From positions 1 to 15,719 of the forward strand of contig JAQGOE010000276.1 in NCBI GenBank assembly GCA_028293725.1: DNA of 15,719 bases, written 5' to 3'. Position 1 is the first letter of the stretch; each line of letters opens with the position of its first letter. This DNA is from Gammaproteobacteria bacterium (GTDB lineage Bacteria > Pseudomonadota > Gammaproteobacteria > Steroidobacterales > Steroidobacteraceae). The notes under the pieces were generated by a model. The model saw only the letters and a program-made list of their open reading frames with translations. It ran no database searches and had not been told where the DNA came from. Positions 1 to 6,034 of the stretch are shown here, piece by piece. The position numbers were made by a program, and so were the translations under genes.

Positions 1-33
1 CGCGATGGCGCGCGCATAGCGAATTCAGCGAAT

Positions 34-72
34 AAAAAAGCGCCGCGAGCGGGGGAAGTCGCATCGCGGCGC
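34..72 (-). terminator. Rho-independent terminator
   Basis: A perfect 9-bp GC-rich inverted repeat (GCGCCGCGA at 40-48, TCGCGGCGC at 64-72, 15-nt loop) is followed on the minus strand by six T residues at 39-34. It is a textbook intrinsic terminator. It ends transcripts from the sigma-54 promoter at 146-160 and could also stop read-through from the SPOR lipoprotein gene. Confidence 0.85.
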
Positions 73-134
73 TCAGGGAGCGAACACCGGGGAAGTTGTT
101 CGCAATTCGTTGCGGAGCTCATCGCTACCGCACG
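34..134 (-). ncRNA. Predicted sigma-54-dependent small RNA
   Basis: No protein gene fits here, but the minus strand has a complete transcription unit: a consensus sigma-54 promoter at 146-160 and an intrinsic terminator at 34-72. With the usual 11-12 nt from the -12 element, transcription should begin near 134 and give an RNA of about 100 nt. Three hairpins can be drawn: UGCGG/CCGCA (132-128 with 115-111), a 7-bp GCGAACA/TGTTCGC stem (103-97 with 86-80), and the 9-bp terminator stem. The loops of the second and third hairpins both carry ACUUCCCC, a typical form for a C-rich seed that pairs with purine-rich ribosome binding sites. The size and sigma-54 control resemble Vibrio Qrr RNAs, though I see no sequence similarity to them. 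It could instead be an attenuated leader of a gene beyond the left edge. Existence and function are inferred. Confidence 0.6.
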
Positions 135-145
135 AGTAGGTATAA

Positions 146-160
146 GCAAAGGCTGTGCCA
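146..160 (-). promoter_or_regulatory. Sigma-54 (RpoN) -24/-12 promoter
   Basis: The minus strand reads TGGCACAGCCTTTGC, preceded by C and followed by T. This fits the RpoN consensus YTGGCACGrNNNTTGCW except at one weakly conserved base (A for G after TGGCAC). The invariant GG (-24) and GC (-12) have the exact spacing. It reads away from the SPOR lipoprotein gene toward the terminator at 34-72. Sigma-54 promoters need an enhancer-binding activator, so the RNA should be made only under a specific signal. The activator is not in the window. Confidence 0.75.
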
Positions 161-204
161 GGTCATCGAACTGATTAAAAACAATGACTTACGCGGGTTA
201 CGAG

Positions 205-260
205 ACTGTCGGCACAGTGACGCGAATTGTCAGGTTTGGACGGAAGGCCGCGTGTCAGGT
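205..260. promoter_or_regulatory. Candidate activator sites upstream of the sigma-54 promoter
   Basis: Two direct copies of TGTCAGGT lie at 228-235 and 253-260, 25 bp apart. A dyad, ACTGT-cggc-ACAGT, lies at 205-218. They fall roughly 70 to 125 bp upstream of the predicted start, where sigma-54 enhancer-binding proteins bind. TGTC cores recur at 207, 228 and 253 on the same strand. That these are binding sites is inference only; short repeats can arise by chance. Confidence 0.3.
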
Positions 261-271
261 CAGTTAGCGTT

Positions 272-1126
272 TCAATGTGGCAACACCGGCACGCAGGCCT
301 GAGACTGTTTTTTCAACATGTCGCAAAGTGCACGCGCCCGCGCCTCGTCGGCGACCAGCGCCTGCAGCCTGAACAAACGACCTGTCGACGTGTTTGCACT
401 TACAACGCGCGGTGCGAGCCCGCGCAACTCCGCGCTGAATCGCGCGGTCAATTGTTGCCACTCGTTGGTGGCGGCATCCTCGCTTGCAAACGCGCCGAGT
501 TGGACGCCGAACCCATCGTCTGATTTCCACGCTGTTGAAATCGCGGGTGACGCCTGCGGCGCGACAGGAGGCGATGCCTGCGCAGTCGTCGGCACCTGAG
601 CCAACTCGCCGGACGCGGCCTGCGCCCGAGCCGCTTCACCAGGGAACGCCCGTGCGGCCTCGCCGGGCAACGCCCGCGCGCCTCCATCACTCGCGGCCGT
701 CCCTGCAGACACCGCGCCAATCGCTGGCACGCTGACTGACGCTCCGCCGCCCACCGGTGCTTCAGCACTCGCGGGCGACGCCGCAGCAGAGCCCTCCCTC
801 CCCAGCGCAAAATTCTCAATTCGAATGCGCGCCTCCTGCGCCCATTTCCCATTCGGATGTTGCGCAAGAAATTGCTTGTAGGCGTCCGCGTTGTCGGCGC
901 TGCCAGCACGCTGCCACTCCAGATCCTCAGAGAGCTGGGCTACACGCGTACGGGCCTCGGTCGCAAGCTCGCTGTCCGGATGCCGCTGGAGAAATTGCCC
1001 GTAGCCGTCGACGCTGTCCGCGGCCTCCGCGGACCGCCAATCCTGCTGCTCGCGGCTGCAAGCGCCGAGGAGCGCCAGCGAGACAATTAGCGCGGCCAAT
1101 TTTCCTGCACGGAATGTGAGCATCAT
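272..1126 (-). CDS. SPOR-domain lipoprotein with helical repeats
   Basis: Predicted envelope lipoprotein of 284 aa. The N-terminus is a type II signal peptide: a charged FRAGK segment, a hydrophobic stretch and the lipobox LLGAC, with Cys23 the likely lipidated residue. Residues about 30-110 hold two similar ~40-aa helical repeats (W...A..AD...Y..FL..HP.....EAR.R), a tetratricopeptide-like pattern. An Ala/Pro/Gly-rich linker with a short repeat (GEAARA) follows. The last ~75 residues (FGVQLGAF onward, ending QACVPVL) match the SPOR fold, which binds denuded glycan strands of septal peptidoglycan. A role in division or wall remodelling is inferred. The start at 1126 is chosen because GAGG sits 6 nt before it; ATGs at 1132 and 1123 are alternatives. 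It is divergent from the bactofilin gene. Confidence 0.85.
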   Translation of the reverse strand: MMLTFRAGKLAALIVSLALLGACSREQQDWRSAEAADSVDGYGQFLQRHPDSELATEARTRVAQLSEDLEWQRAGSADNADAYKQFLAQHPNGKWAQEARIRIENFALGREGSAAASPASAEAPVGGGASVSVPAIGAVSAGTAASDGGARALPGEAARAFPGEAARAQAASGELAQVPTTAQASPPVAPQASPAISTAWKSDDGFGVQLGAFASEDAATNEWQQLTARFSAELRGLAPRVVSANTSTGRLFRLQALVADEARARALCDMLKKQSQACVPVLPH

Positions 1127-1310
1127 CGACATCCTCGACCCCGGGGCACCCCTATTCTATGACCAGAGCCTGGGAAGACCCATGGGCCAGCGTAAAGTCG
1201 GCGCGATTGCCGCCGCTATCTATGGAGCCTGTCTGAGTAATGCTCGCTTACCGCGGCCCGCGATTTCGCGCACTGCCCGGGCGGTGTGCGCAACGTATGA
1301 GGGATTGTCG

Positions 1311-1712
1311 ATGAGTGATGCACCGAAACGCCGGCTAATCGATCAGCTCGGCGTCTCGCCTACTTTCGTTGCCGAGGGCTGCCGCTTCACCGGTGACGTC
1401 GAAACGACCGGACCGTTGGTCGTGTGCGGCACCATCCGTGGGGACGGCAAAGTCGGCGGCCCTCTGAGCATGGCGGCGAAGGCGCAATGGGAGGGCGAGA
1501 TCCACGCGCAGGCCGCGGTCGTCGCGGGACGCATTTCGGGAAAACTCGTGATCGAACACAAACTCGAAGTGGGAGCCACGGCTGTCATTCGAGCGGACAT
1601 CGTTGCTGGCAGCATCGCCGTGGCGAAGGGCGCCGTGATCGTCGGCGAAGTCACCATCACCAGCGGACAACCTATCGTGCGCTTCGAGGAGAAGCGTCGC
1701 AAAGTGGGTTGA
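1311..1712 (+). CDS. Bactofilin (polymer-forming cytoskeletal protein)
   Basis: This 133-aa protein has the bactofilin pattern: a short polar N-terminus (residues 1-20), then about 100 residues of short beta-helix rungs such as GCRFTGDVETTGPLVVCGTI, KAQWEGEIHAQAAVVAGRI and AVIRADIVAGSIAVAKGAVI, then a basic tail (EEKRRKVG). Bactofilins polymerise without nucleotide into filaments or patches at the inner membrane and help place peptidoglycan enzymes and shape the cell. The start at 1311 is supported by GAGGG 7 nt upstream. An in-frame ATG at 1116 would add 65 residues with no bactofilin character and would overlap the divergent lipoprotein gene, so it is rejected. The divergent SPOR lipoprotein suggests a shared wall-related role. 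Confidence 0.85.
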   Translation: MSDAPKRRLIDQLGVSPTFVAEGCRFTGDVETTGPLVVCGTIRGDGKVGGPLSMAAKAQWEGEIHAQAAVVAGRISGKLVIEHKLEVGATAVIRADIVAGSIAVAKGAVIVGEVTITSGQPIVRFEEKRRKVG

Positions 1713-1727
1713 ACTCGCCGGATCCCC

Positions 1728-1770
1728 GGTTAGCGCACCCAGGGTCCCGGGTTAGCGCGCCCGGTTAGCG
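1728..1770. repeat. Three direct copies of GGTTAGCG
   Basis: GGTTAGCG occurs at 1728-1735, 1750-1757 and 1763-1770, each next to a run of C or CCGG. The spacings are 22 and 13 bp. The third copy includes the TAA stop of vapC. A small CCGGG/CCCGG stem (1747-1751 with 1760-1764) can form. The repeats fill the space between the convergent ends of the bactofilin and vapC genes. No T-tract supports an intrinsic terminator. Function unknown. Confidence 0.6.
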
Positions 1771-2208
1771 AGCCGCCCTGTACACCGGCAGCTTCGGCTC
1801 GTGCACCCTCGTTTCTGTTGGTACTACACGCAAACCGAGGTGGATTTCCATGCAGTCGAAATCCCGGTCGCTGTGCAGTAACTCATACTTACGCTCCAGA
1901 CAGCAGGTGCCGATGATGAGGTCGATCGTCTTGCGGACGGTCACACCCAGCGCGCGCAGTTTTCGATAATTTGCGGCAGCGATGACCGCAAGCTCCGGAT
2001 CGAGCATCGACACACATTCAAATTCCGTCAGCTTCTTCCTGAGCGTCCGCGCGTGCGCGTCGGAGCGCGCGCCCTGAAGCACCTCGCATAAAATTACGTC
2101 CCCGATGAGCAACTCCGTCTCACCGAGCAACACTGTCAGCTTGTGCGTCTGCGGTGTCGTCCTGCCATTGAAGAAGTCGATCAAGACGGACGAGTCGACG
2201 ACGATCAA
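1765..2208 (-). CDS. vapC: VapC-type PIN-domain toxin
   Basis: Toxin half of a type II toxin-antitoxin pair. VapC proteins are Mg2+-dependent ribonucleases that usually cut tRNA or rRNA. The 147-aa sequence has the PIN acidic residues in order: Asp5 in IVVDSSVLIDFF, Glu42 in CEVLQG, Asp96 in IDLIIG, and Asp114/Asp116 in HSDRDF. The length is typical apart from a short basic tail. The start is a TTG overlapping the vapB stop (TTGA, 4-nt overlap), with GGAG from the end of vapB just upstream. Translation is therefore probably coupled to vapB and inefficient. Both genes should be repressed by VapB-VapC at the operator at 2421-2452. The target RNA cannot be read from sequence. Confidence 0.88.
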   Translation of the reverse strand: MIVVDSSVLIDFFNGRTTPQTHKLTVLLGETELLIGDVILCEVLQGARSDAHARTLRKKLTEFECVSMLDPELAVIAAANYRKLRALGVTVRKTIDLIIGTCCLERKYELLHSDRDFDCMEIHLGLRVVPTETRVHEPKLPVYRAAR

Positions 2209-2405
2209 AAGCTCCTACCCTGGCGTGATTCCTCCAGGTTGTTCTCCAGCGGATACTTGCCGAACGACTCGCGCAGTTTGGCCTGACCGCGCAGCTTGAT
2301 CAGCAGCCGTAGCCCCTCCTCGACCACCGCGCGCTTCGTGGACAAGCCGGTCGCCTTCAGAGCCCGCTCGATCAGCTGATCATCGATCTCGATGTTTGTG
2401 CGCAT
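2205..2405 (-). CDS. vapB: VapB-type antitoxin
   Basis: Antitoxin of 66 aa. The N-terminus MRTNIEIDDQLIERAL followed by TKRAVVEEGLRLLIKLR matches the short ribbon-helix-helix VapB family (DUF2191), in which the first strand contacts DNA and the two helices dimerise. The C-terminal part (about residues 40-66, ESFGKY...EESRQGRSF) is the expected toxin-wrapping segment. The ATG at 2405 is chosen because it matches the family N-terminus; longer in-frame starts would run through the operator. It shares 4 nt with vapC. Confidence 0.88.
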   Translation of the reverse strand: MRTNIEIDDQLIERALKATGLSTKRAVVEEGLRLLIKLRGQAKLRESFGKYPLENNLEESRQGRSF

Positions 2406-2420
2406 TGGCCCACCATCTTC

Positions 2421-2452
2421 AATGTGTACGATTTTGTCGTATCGTACACATT
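2421..2452. promoter_or_regulatory. VapBC operator, perfect inverted repeat
   Basis: Perfect 12-bp arms AATGTGTACGAT (2421-2432) and ATCGTACACATT (2441-2452) are separated by 8 bp. The site lies 15 bp upstream of the vapB start. Ribbon-helix-helix VapB dimers bind this kind of dyad to autorepress the operon. Confidence 0.8.
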
Positions 2453-2469
2453 CGGAAAATGCTGTGCAA
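2441..2469 (-). promoter_or_regulatory. Putative vapBC promoter
   Basis: On the minus strand TTGCAC (2469-2464) and TACGAT (2446-2441) are separated by exactly 17 bp and match the sigma-70 hexamers at 3/6 and 4/6 positions. The -10 lies inside the right arm of the operator, so bound VapBC would block RNA polymerase. The start would fall near 2434. Confidence 0.45.
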
Positions 2470-2679
2470 GATAGGGCTACACCGCTAGAGGCCGGGAATT
2501 TGCCCTCGTATGTGCGCTGCAGCACTCCACTCCAACAGGTTGCAGTGCCAACTGCTGCACGTCTACTGCGTCGCACTCGTGACCCACGTCGGACTCAACA
2601 TGACGCACTGCGGCTATGATACGGGCCGATCCCCACGGCAATAGCACAGGGAACGTGCACAAATGCTGTTTCGGTCTGC

Positions 2680-3468
2680 ATGAACGCCCTCCGACTGTTA
2701 CATATGGTGGCTCGCCGCGGAAATGCCCGTGATTTTCCGGAAAACAGCGTGGCGGCACTGCGCTCAGCCATCGAGCTCGGCGCGCGCTTCATCGAAATCG
2801 ATGTGCATCTGTCGTCCGATGGAATGCCCATGGTCGTTCATGACCGGCAACTCGCGCGCATCGCCAACTTCGAGGAACTCCGGGCGGCGCAACTCGCGCA
2901 GCTCGCGGCCGGCCAGCCGGAACGCTTTGGGGAACGTTTTAGCGACACGCGGATCGAGCCCCTCGCCACCACGCTCACCCTGCTGGAGGGCCGGCCGGAG
3001 CTGACGGCATTCATTGTGATCGGCGAGGCGTGCGTGCGCCGCTTCGGACGCGAGCGGGCGATTTCGCAACTCGTCCGCGCTCTCAGGCCGGTCCGGTCCC
3101 GCTGTGTGTTGGGCTCTGCCGATCTACCGACAATCCACGCCGCCCGGTCCCTGGCCGGCTATCCAATCGCTTGGGTCATTCCCGCGTACAACGATCACAC
3201 ACGCCTCAAGTACGAGGCGTTGCAACCTGACTTTCTGTTTTGTGACCGCACGTTTCTGCCGGCCGCGGGAGCGCTGTGGCGCGGGCCATGGAGGTGGGTG
3301 GTCTACGAAGTGGACACTCTGGAGACAGTGCTTGCACTGGCCGCAAGGGGCACGCATTTTGTCGGCACGAAGGACGTCCGCTCTTTGAGCGAAGCCATGC
3401 GCGCGCATGCGATCTCGGAGGCGGCGGCGCGCGACGACACCCTGTCAGGAACTATCACGCGCTGGTGA
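2680..3468 (+). CDS. GDPD-fold protein lacking key catalytic residues
   Basis: This 262-aa protein has the glycerophosphodiester phosphodiesterase framework: PENSVAALRSAIELGARFIEIDVHLSSDGMPMVVHD carries the PEN motif (20-22), metal ligands Glu39 and Asp41, and the second catalytic His54-Asp55. The usual HRG motif is ARRG, with Arg12 in place of the first catalytic His. The later Glu-x-Lys strand (expected fvEiK) reads AFIVIG, losing another metal ligand. Active GDPDs hydrolyse glycerophosphodiesters to glycerol-3-phosphate and an alcohol; this one is probably inactive or altered. ATG at 2680 is the first start after an in-frame stop at 2617-2619, and no clear ribosome binding site is seen. 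Its 3' end overlaps the convergent hydrolase gene by 14 bp. Confidence 0.75.
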   Translation: MNALRLLHMVARRGNARDFPENSVAALRSAIELGARFIEIDVHLSSDGMPMVVHDRQLARIANFEELRAAQLAQLAAGQPERFGERFSDTRIEPLATTLTLLEGRPELTAFIVIGEACVRRFGRERAISQLVRALRPVRSRCVLGSADLPTIHAARSLAGYPIAWVIPAYNDHTRLKYEALQPDFLFCDRTFLPAAGALWRGPWRWVVYEVDTLETVLALAARGTHFVGTKDVRSLSEAMRAHAISEAAARDDTLSGTITRW

Positions 3469-4477
3469 GTACGGAGCCCAGTTCGCGGGACTCGTGCTCG
3501 CTATCGAGCTCGGCGACGATGCGTCGCTCGACCCAACTCGGACCGGCGAGACGCTCGAGAAACCCACAGTGGCCGCCGAAGCGGGTCACCGTAAGTTGCA
3601 AACATGACGGTCGCGCGAGGCGCTCGAGGCTGTGCGCGGGAATGATGGGGTCATCGAGCGCCGTAATGATGGTCGCGGGCACTTCGAGCCGCGCCAGGCG
3701 ACCGTCGGTAATCGAGTAACCGTTCAGATAGTCGTCGAGACTGGGAAATTCGGTGAATCGACGGATCAACTCCGCGGTCATATGACGCAGCGAGGCCAGC
3801 CGCCCGAGCTCGTGGAAATCGTAGTCGCCGGGCCAGAGCGCCTGTTTCTTCAACAGCGAGCGCATCCATTTGCGCACGAAATACAGCTGGTAGCCAGGCA
3901 TTCCCTGCTCGAGCGCGATGAGTGTCGCGCCCGGATCGAGTACCGGCGAGACGGCGATGACTTTGGCGACGTCGAGGCCCGCGTAGCCCGCCTGGGCCGC
4001 GACCCTCAACATGAAATTACCACCGAGCGAGAAGCCCACCAGGTGCAGCGGCTTGCCGGGAAACAACTTCTGCAGGTTGTGAACGGCGCCGACCACCTCG
4101 GGCAGCCGACAGGAATGAAACAGCTCGCGGTTGAGATGGTGCGTGTCCCCGTGATCGCGCAAATTCAGCCGCACCACCTCGAAGCCGCGCTCGAACAACT
4201 GCTGTCCGAGCGACAGAACGTAGAGCGACTCGGCGCTACCTTCCCAACCGTGTACGAGCACCGCGACCCGGCCCGTGCTCTGAGGCGGGCTCGAATGAAA
4301 GCACTGCAGGCGAACACCATCCCCACACTCGAGCAGAATCGCCTTCTCCGCCGCGACGACCGGCGCCGACCGCCGCGCGATCGGGCCACGACGCGCGCCC
4401 GTACTGGCCAGCATGGACTGGAGGTGTCGGTTTCTGATCCACCGGGGGGGCTGGAAGTCGTCGCCGTGTAAGATCAC
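3455..4477 (-). CDS. YheT-like alpha/beta hydrolase
   Basis: A 340-aa member of the YheT/COG0429 alpha/beta hydrolases, presumed cytoplasmic carboxylesterases of unknown substrate. Seen in order: the family N-terminus PPRWIRNRHLQSM; the oxyanion-hole region VLVHGWEGS (74-81); RDHGDTHHLNRELFHS; the nucleophile elbow GFSLGGN with Ser150; the acid loop ALDDPIIP with Asp276/Asp277; and the catalytic His304 in GGHCGF. The triad is complete. The start is a GTG, only 21 bp after the stop of the receiver-domain gene, so the two are probably co-transcribed. I see no good Shine-Dalgarno, so coupling to the upstream gene is possible. A 14-bp tail overlap links it to the convergent GDPD-like gene. Confidence 0.85.
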   Translation of the reverse strand: MILHGDDFQPPRWIRNRHLQSMLASTGARRGPIARRSAPVVAAEKAILLECGDGVRLQCFHSSPPQSTGRVAVLVHGWEGSAESLYVLSLGQQLFERGFEVVRLNLRDHGDTHHLNRELFHSCRLPEVVGAVHNLQKLFPGKPLHLVGFSLGGNFMLRVAAQAGYAGLDVAKVIAVSPVLDPGATLIALEQGMPGYQLYFVRKWMRSLLKKQALWPGDYDFHELGRLASLRHMTAELIRRFTEFPSLDDYLNGYSITDGRLARLEVPATIITALDDPIIPAHSLERLARPSCLQLTVTRFGGHCGFLERLAGPSWVERRIVAELDSEHESRELGSVLTSA

Positions 4478-4498
4478 GGCAGGGGGGTACCAGGAGCT

Positions 4499-5893
4499 TC
4501 AGCGCACCCGTATCTCAACGCGATTATTGGTGCCGGCGGCGCGATTCCATTCACCGGCCGTGAGGTCGCCCGAAAGTGGCGGGTAGGCGACAGCCACAGC
4601 CGCCGGATCTCCGACTGAGGATTGCACCTGCAGCGCTCCGTGCGTCGAATGACGGATGTCGCCGGCGAGATTGGCGAGAGACAGCGGAGTATGTTGAGCA
4701 GGTGACAGGGCATCGTCTGAGGGATTGCCGACCAGATCACATTTTGCGAAAAGCGTCTCGTCTGGCGCAAGCGAGAAGCCATCGACCGAGTTGCCGACGA
4801 GACAAAAGCGGCCGGCGAAAGTCTTGACCTCGACGACGCCGCTCATATTGTCCTTGGCGAGACGATACACAAGCTGGCGTACCGCTTCGAGCCGCATTCC
4901 ACCCAAGGCATCGGCACCGTAGGGGACCACAATCACCGTGGCCTTGGGCTGGCCGGCAAGCGCCACCCGACCCGCTCCCGCGGCCCCCACCCCAGGTAAA
5001 GTTTCAGCCAGCGCCGCTCCTGGACCCGCCTGGGGCCCTGAGCCAGCCGGACGGCCCTGCCGTGACGGCTGGCCGACCGAGGCCCCACTGACGCCCTGTT
5101 GCTCAGCTATAGCTGAACGGAGCTGCGCGATCTCCGTCTTCACCTCGTTGAGCTGGTTGACGTTCCGCCACCACAGTGTGGTGCTCATCAAGGCGATGGC
5201 GAGGGCGGCACTGGCAACGATCCATCCCCAGGGAACCGGCTCTCGCTGCGGTGGCGCTCCCGGTGGTGGTGGCGGCAAAGACTCGAGCAGCAGAGCGCGA
5301 ACTTCGGCGGTAATCCGATCAGTCTGCGTATCGACGCCGGCCACCAGGGCGCGCCGCAGCTCGGCGAATTGCTCTCGCAACGACGTCGTGGTCAATGCCA
5401 CGGGGGCGTTCGGGTCCGCGGCGGCCGCGATGGCGGCGAGGTCCGGGGGCGCCTCGAACTGGCCGTTCGCTCCCGGAGCATTCACGGCGGTGAAAGTGGT
5501 TTGCTCCGTCCGGCGCCGATCCGTGACCAGGTGCAGCTGGTAGAGGATCTTCGAAACGTCCGCCTGTTTGATCTGCTTGGGCAGGACGCCCACAGCGCCC
5601 AACGCACGCGCCTGCCCGAGATACAGTTCGCCCTCCTGGGAGGTGTACATCATGATCGGGATGGTCGCGGTGCGGGGATTGTTCTTGATGGCCTGCACGG
5701 CCTGGAAGCCATCCATGCCCGGCATCATGTGATCCATGAAGATCACGTCAGGTCGGTGGGTGGCGAGATATTCGATCGCGGATTCCGCATTCTCCGCGTT
5801 ATCGACGTCGAGCTCGTACTTCTCGAGAATTCGCGCGAGGAACAGGCGCGCGGATTTGGAGTCGTCGACGATCAACGCCCGCTTCACGGCCAT
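4499..5893 (-). CDS. Receiver domain fused to a TM segment and periplasmic domain
   Basis: This 464-aa protein begins with a complete CheY-like receiver: Asp10/Asp11, phosphoacceptor Asp54 in FMDHMMPGMDG, Thr84 in YTS and Lys106 in LPKQ. A polar linker (about 125-215) contains Pro-rich LPPPPPGAPP. One transmembrane helix (about 222-242, WGWIVASAALAIALMSTTLWW) precedes a likely short coiled coil (243-265) and a Gly/Pro-rich spacer. The C-terminal ~150 residues start near ATVIVVPYGADAL, include Cys364 and Cys385, and end NNRVEIRVR, which resembles the last strand of OmpA-like peptidoglycan-binding domains; this is a weak match. The receiver should be cytoplasmic and the C-terminus periplasmic. 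GGGAG 6 nt before 5893 selects that ATG over 5905. A YheT-like hydrolase gene follows 21 bp later. Confidence 0.8.
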   Translation of the reverse strand: MAVKRALIVDDSKSARLFLARILEKYELDVDNAENAESAIEYLATHRPDVIFMDHMMPGMDGFQAVQAIKNNPRTATIPIMMYTSQEGELYLGQARALGAVGVLPKQIKQADVSKILYQLHLVTDRRRTEQTTFTAVNAPGANGQFEAPPDLAAIAAAADPNAPVALTTTSLREQFAELRRALVAGVDTQTDRITAEVRALLLESLPPPPPGAPPQREPVPWGWIVASAALAIALMSTTLWWRNVNQLNEVKTEIAQLRSAIAEQQGVSGASVGQPSRQGRPAGSGPQAGPGAALAETLPGVGAAGAGRVALAGQPKATVIVVPYGADALGGMRLEAVRQLVYRLAKDNMSGVVEVKTFAGRFCLVGNSVDGFSLAPDETLFAKCDLVGNPSDDALSPAQHTPLSLANLAGDIRHSTHGALQVQSSVGDPAAVAVAYPPLSGDLTAGEWNRAAGTNNRVEIRVR

Positions 5894-5991
5894 GCTGGCT
5901 CCCATCCAACACCCAAAGTTACAAATTGGAGAAAGTGTAGCGCAGAACCGCGCGGGACCCGTTATGTCGCAAGCGGGCGACGAATCAGCGG

Positions 5992-6006
5992 ACCTGTCAG
6001 ACAGGT
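5992..6006. promoter_or_regulatory. 15-bp palindrome upstream of the receiver-TM gene
   Basis: ACCTGTCAGACAGGT has perfect 7-bp arms around one central base. It lies about 100 bp upstream of the start at 5893, between the GT4 stop and the receiver gene. It has no T-tract, so an operator is likelier than a terminator. The binding factor is unknown. Confidence 0.4.
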
Positions 6007-6034
6007 TTCCCAGGCATACAGGCCGCCGGAAGTC

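Noticed and set aside
227..523. Plus-strand open frames over the SPOR lipoprotein gene
   Set aside because: They lie antisense to a well-supported gene with lipobox and SPOR domain and encode low-complexity Arg/Ala-rich sequence typical of shadow frames.
1116..1310. N-terminal extension of the bactofilin from an ATG at 1116
   Set aside because: It overlaps the divergent lipoprotein gene and adds no family-like sequence; the ATG at 1311 has a proper ribosome binding site.
2453..2679. Possible RNA or gene between vapB and the GDPD-like gene
   Set aside because: There are short dyads and a TATGAT box at 2615-2620, but no convincing -35, fold or reading frame.
3632..4471. 279-aa plus-strand open frame opposite the YheT-like gene
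   Set aside because: The minus frame has a complete alpha/beta hydrolase triad; the plus frame is charged, repetitive and matches nothing.
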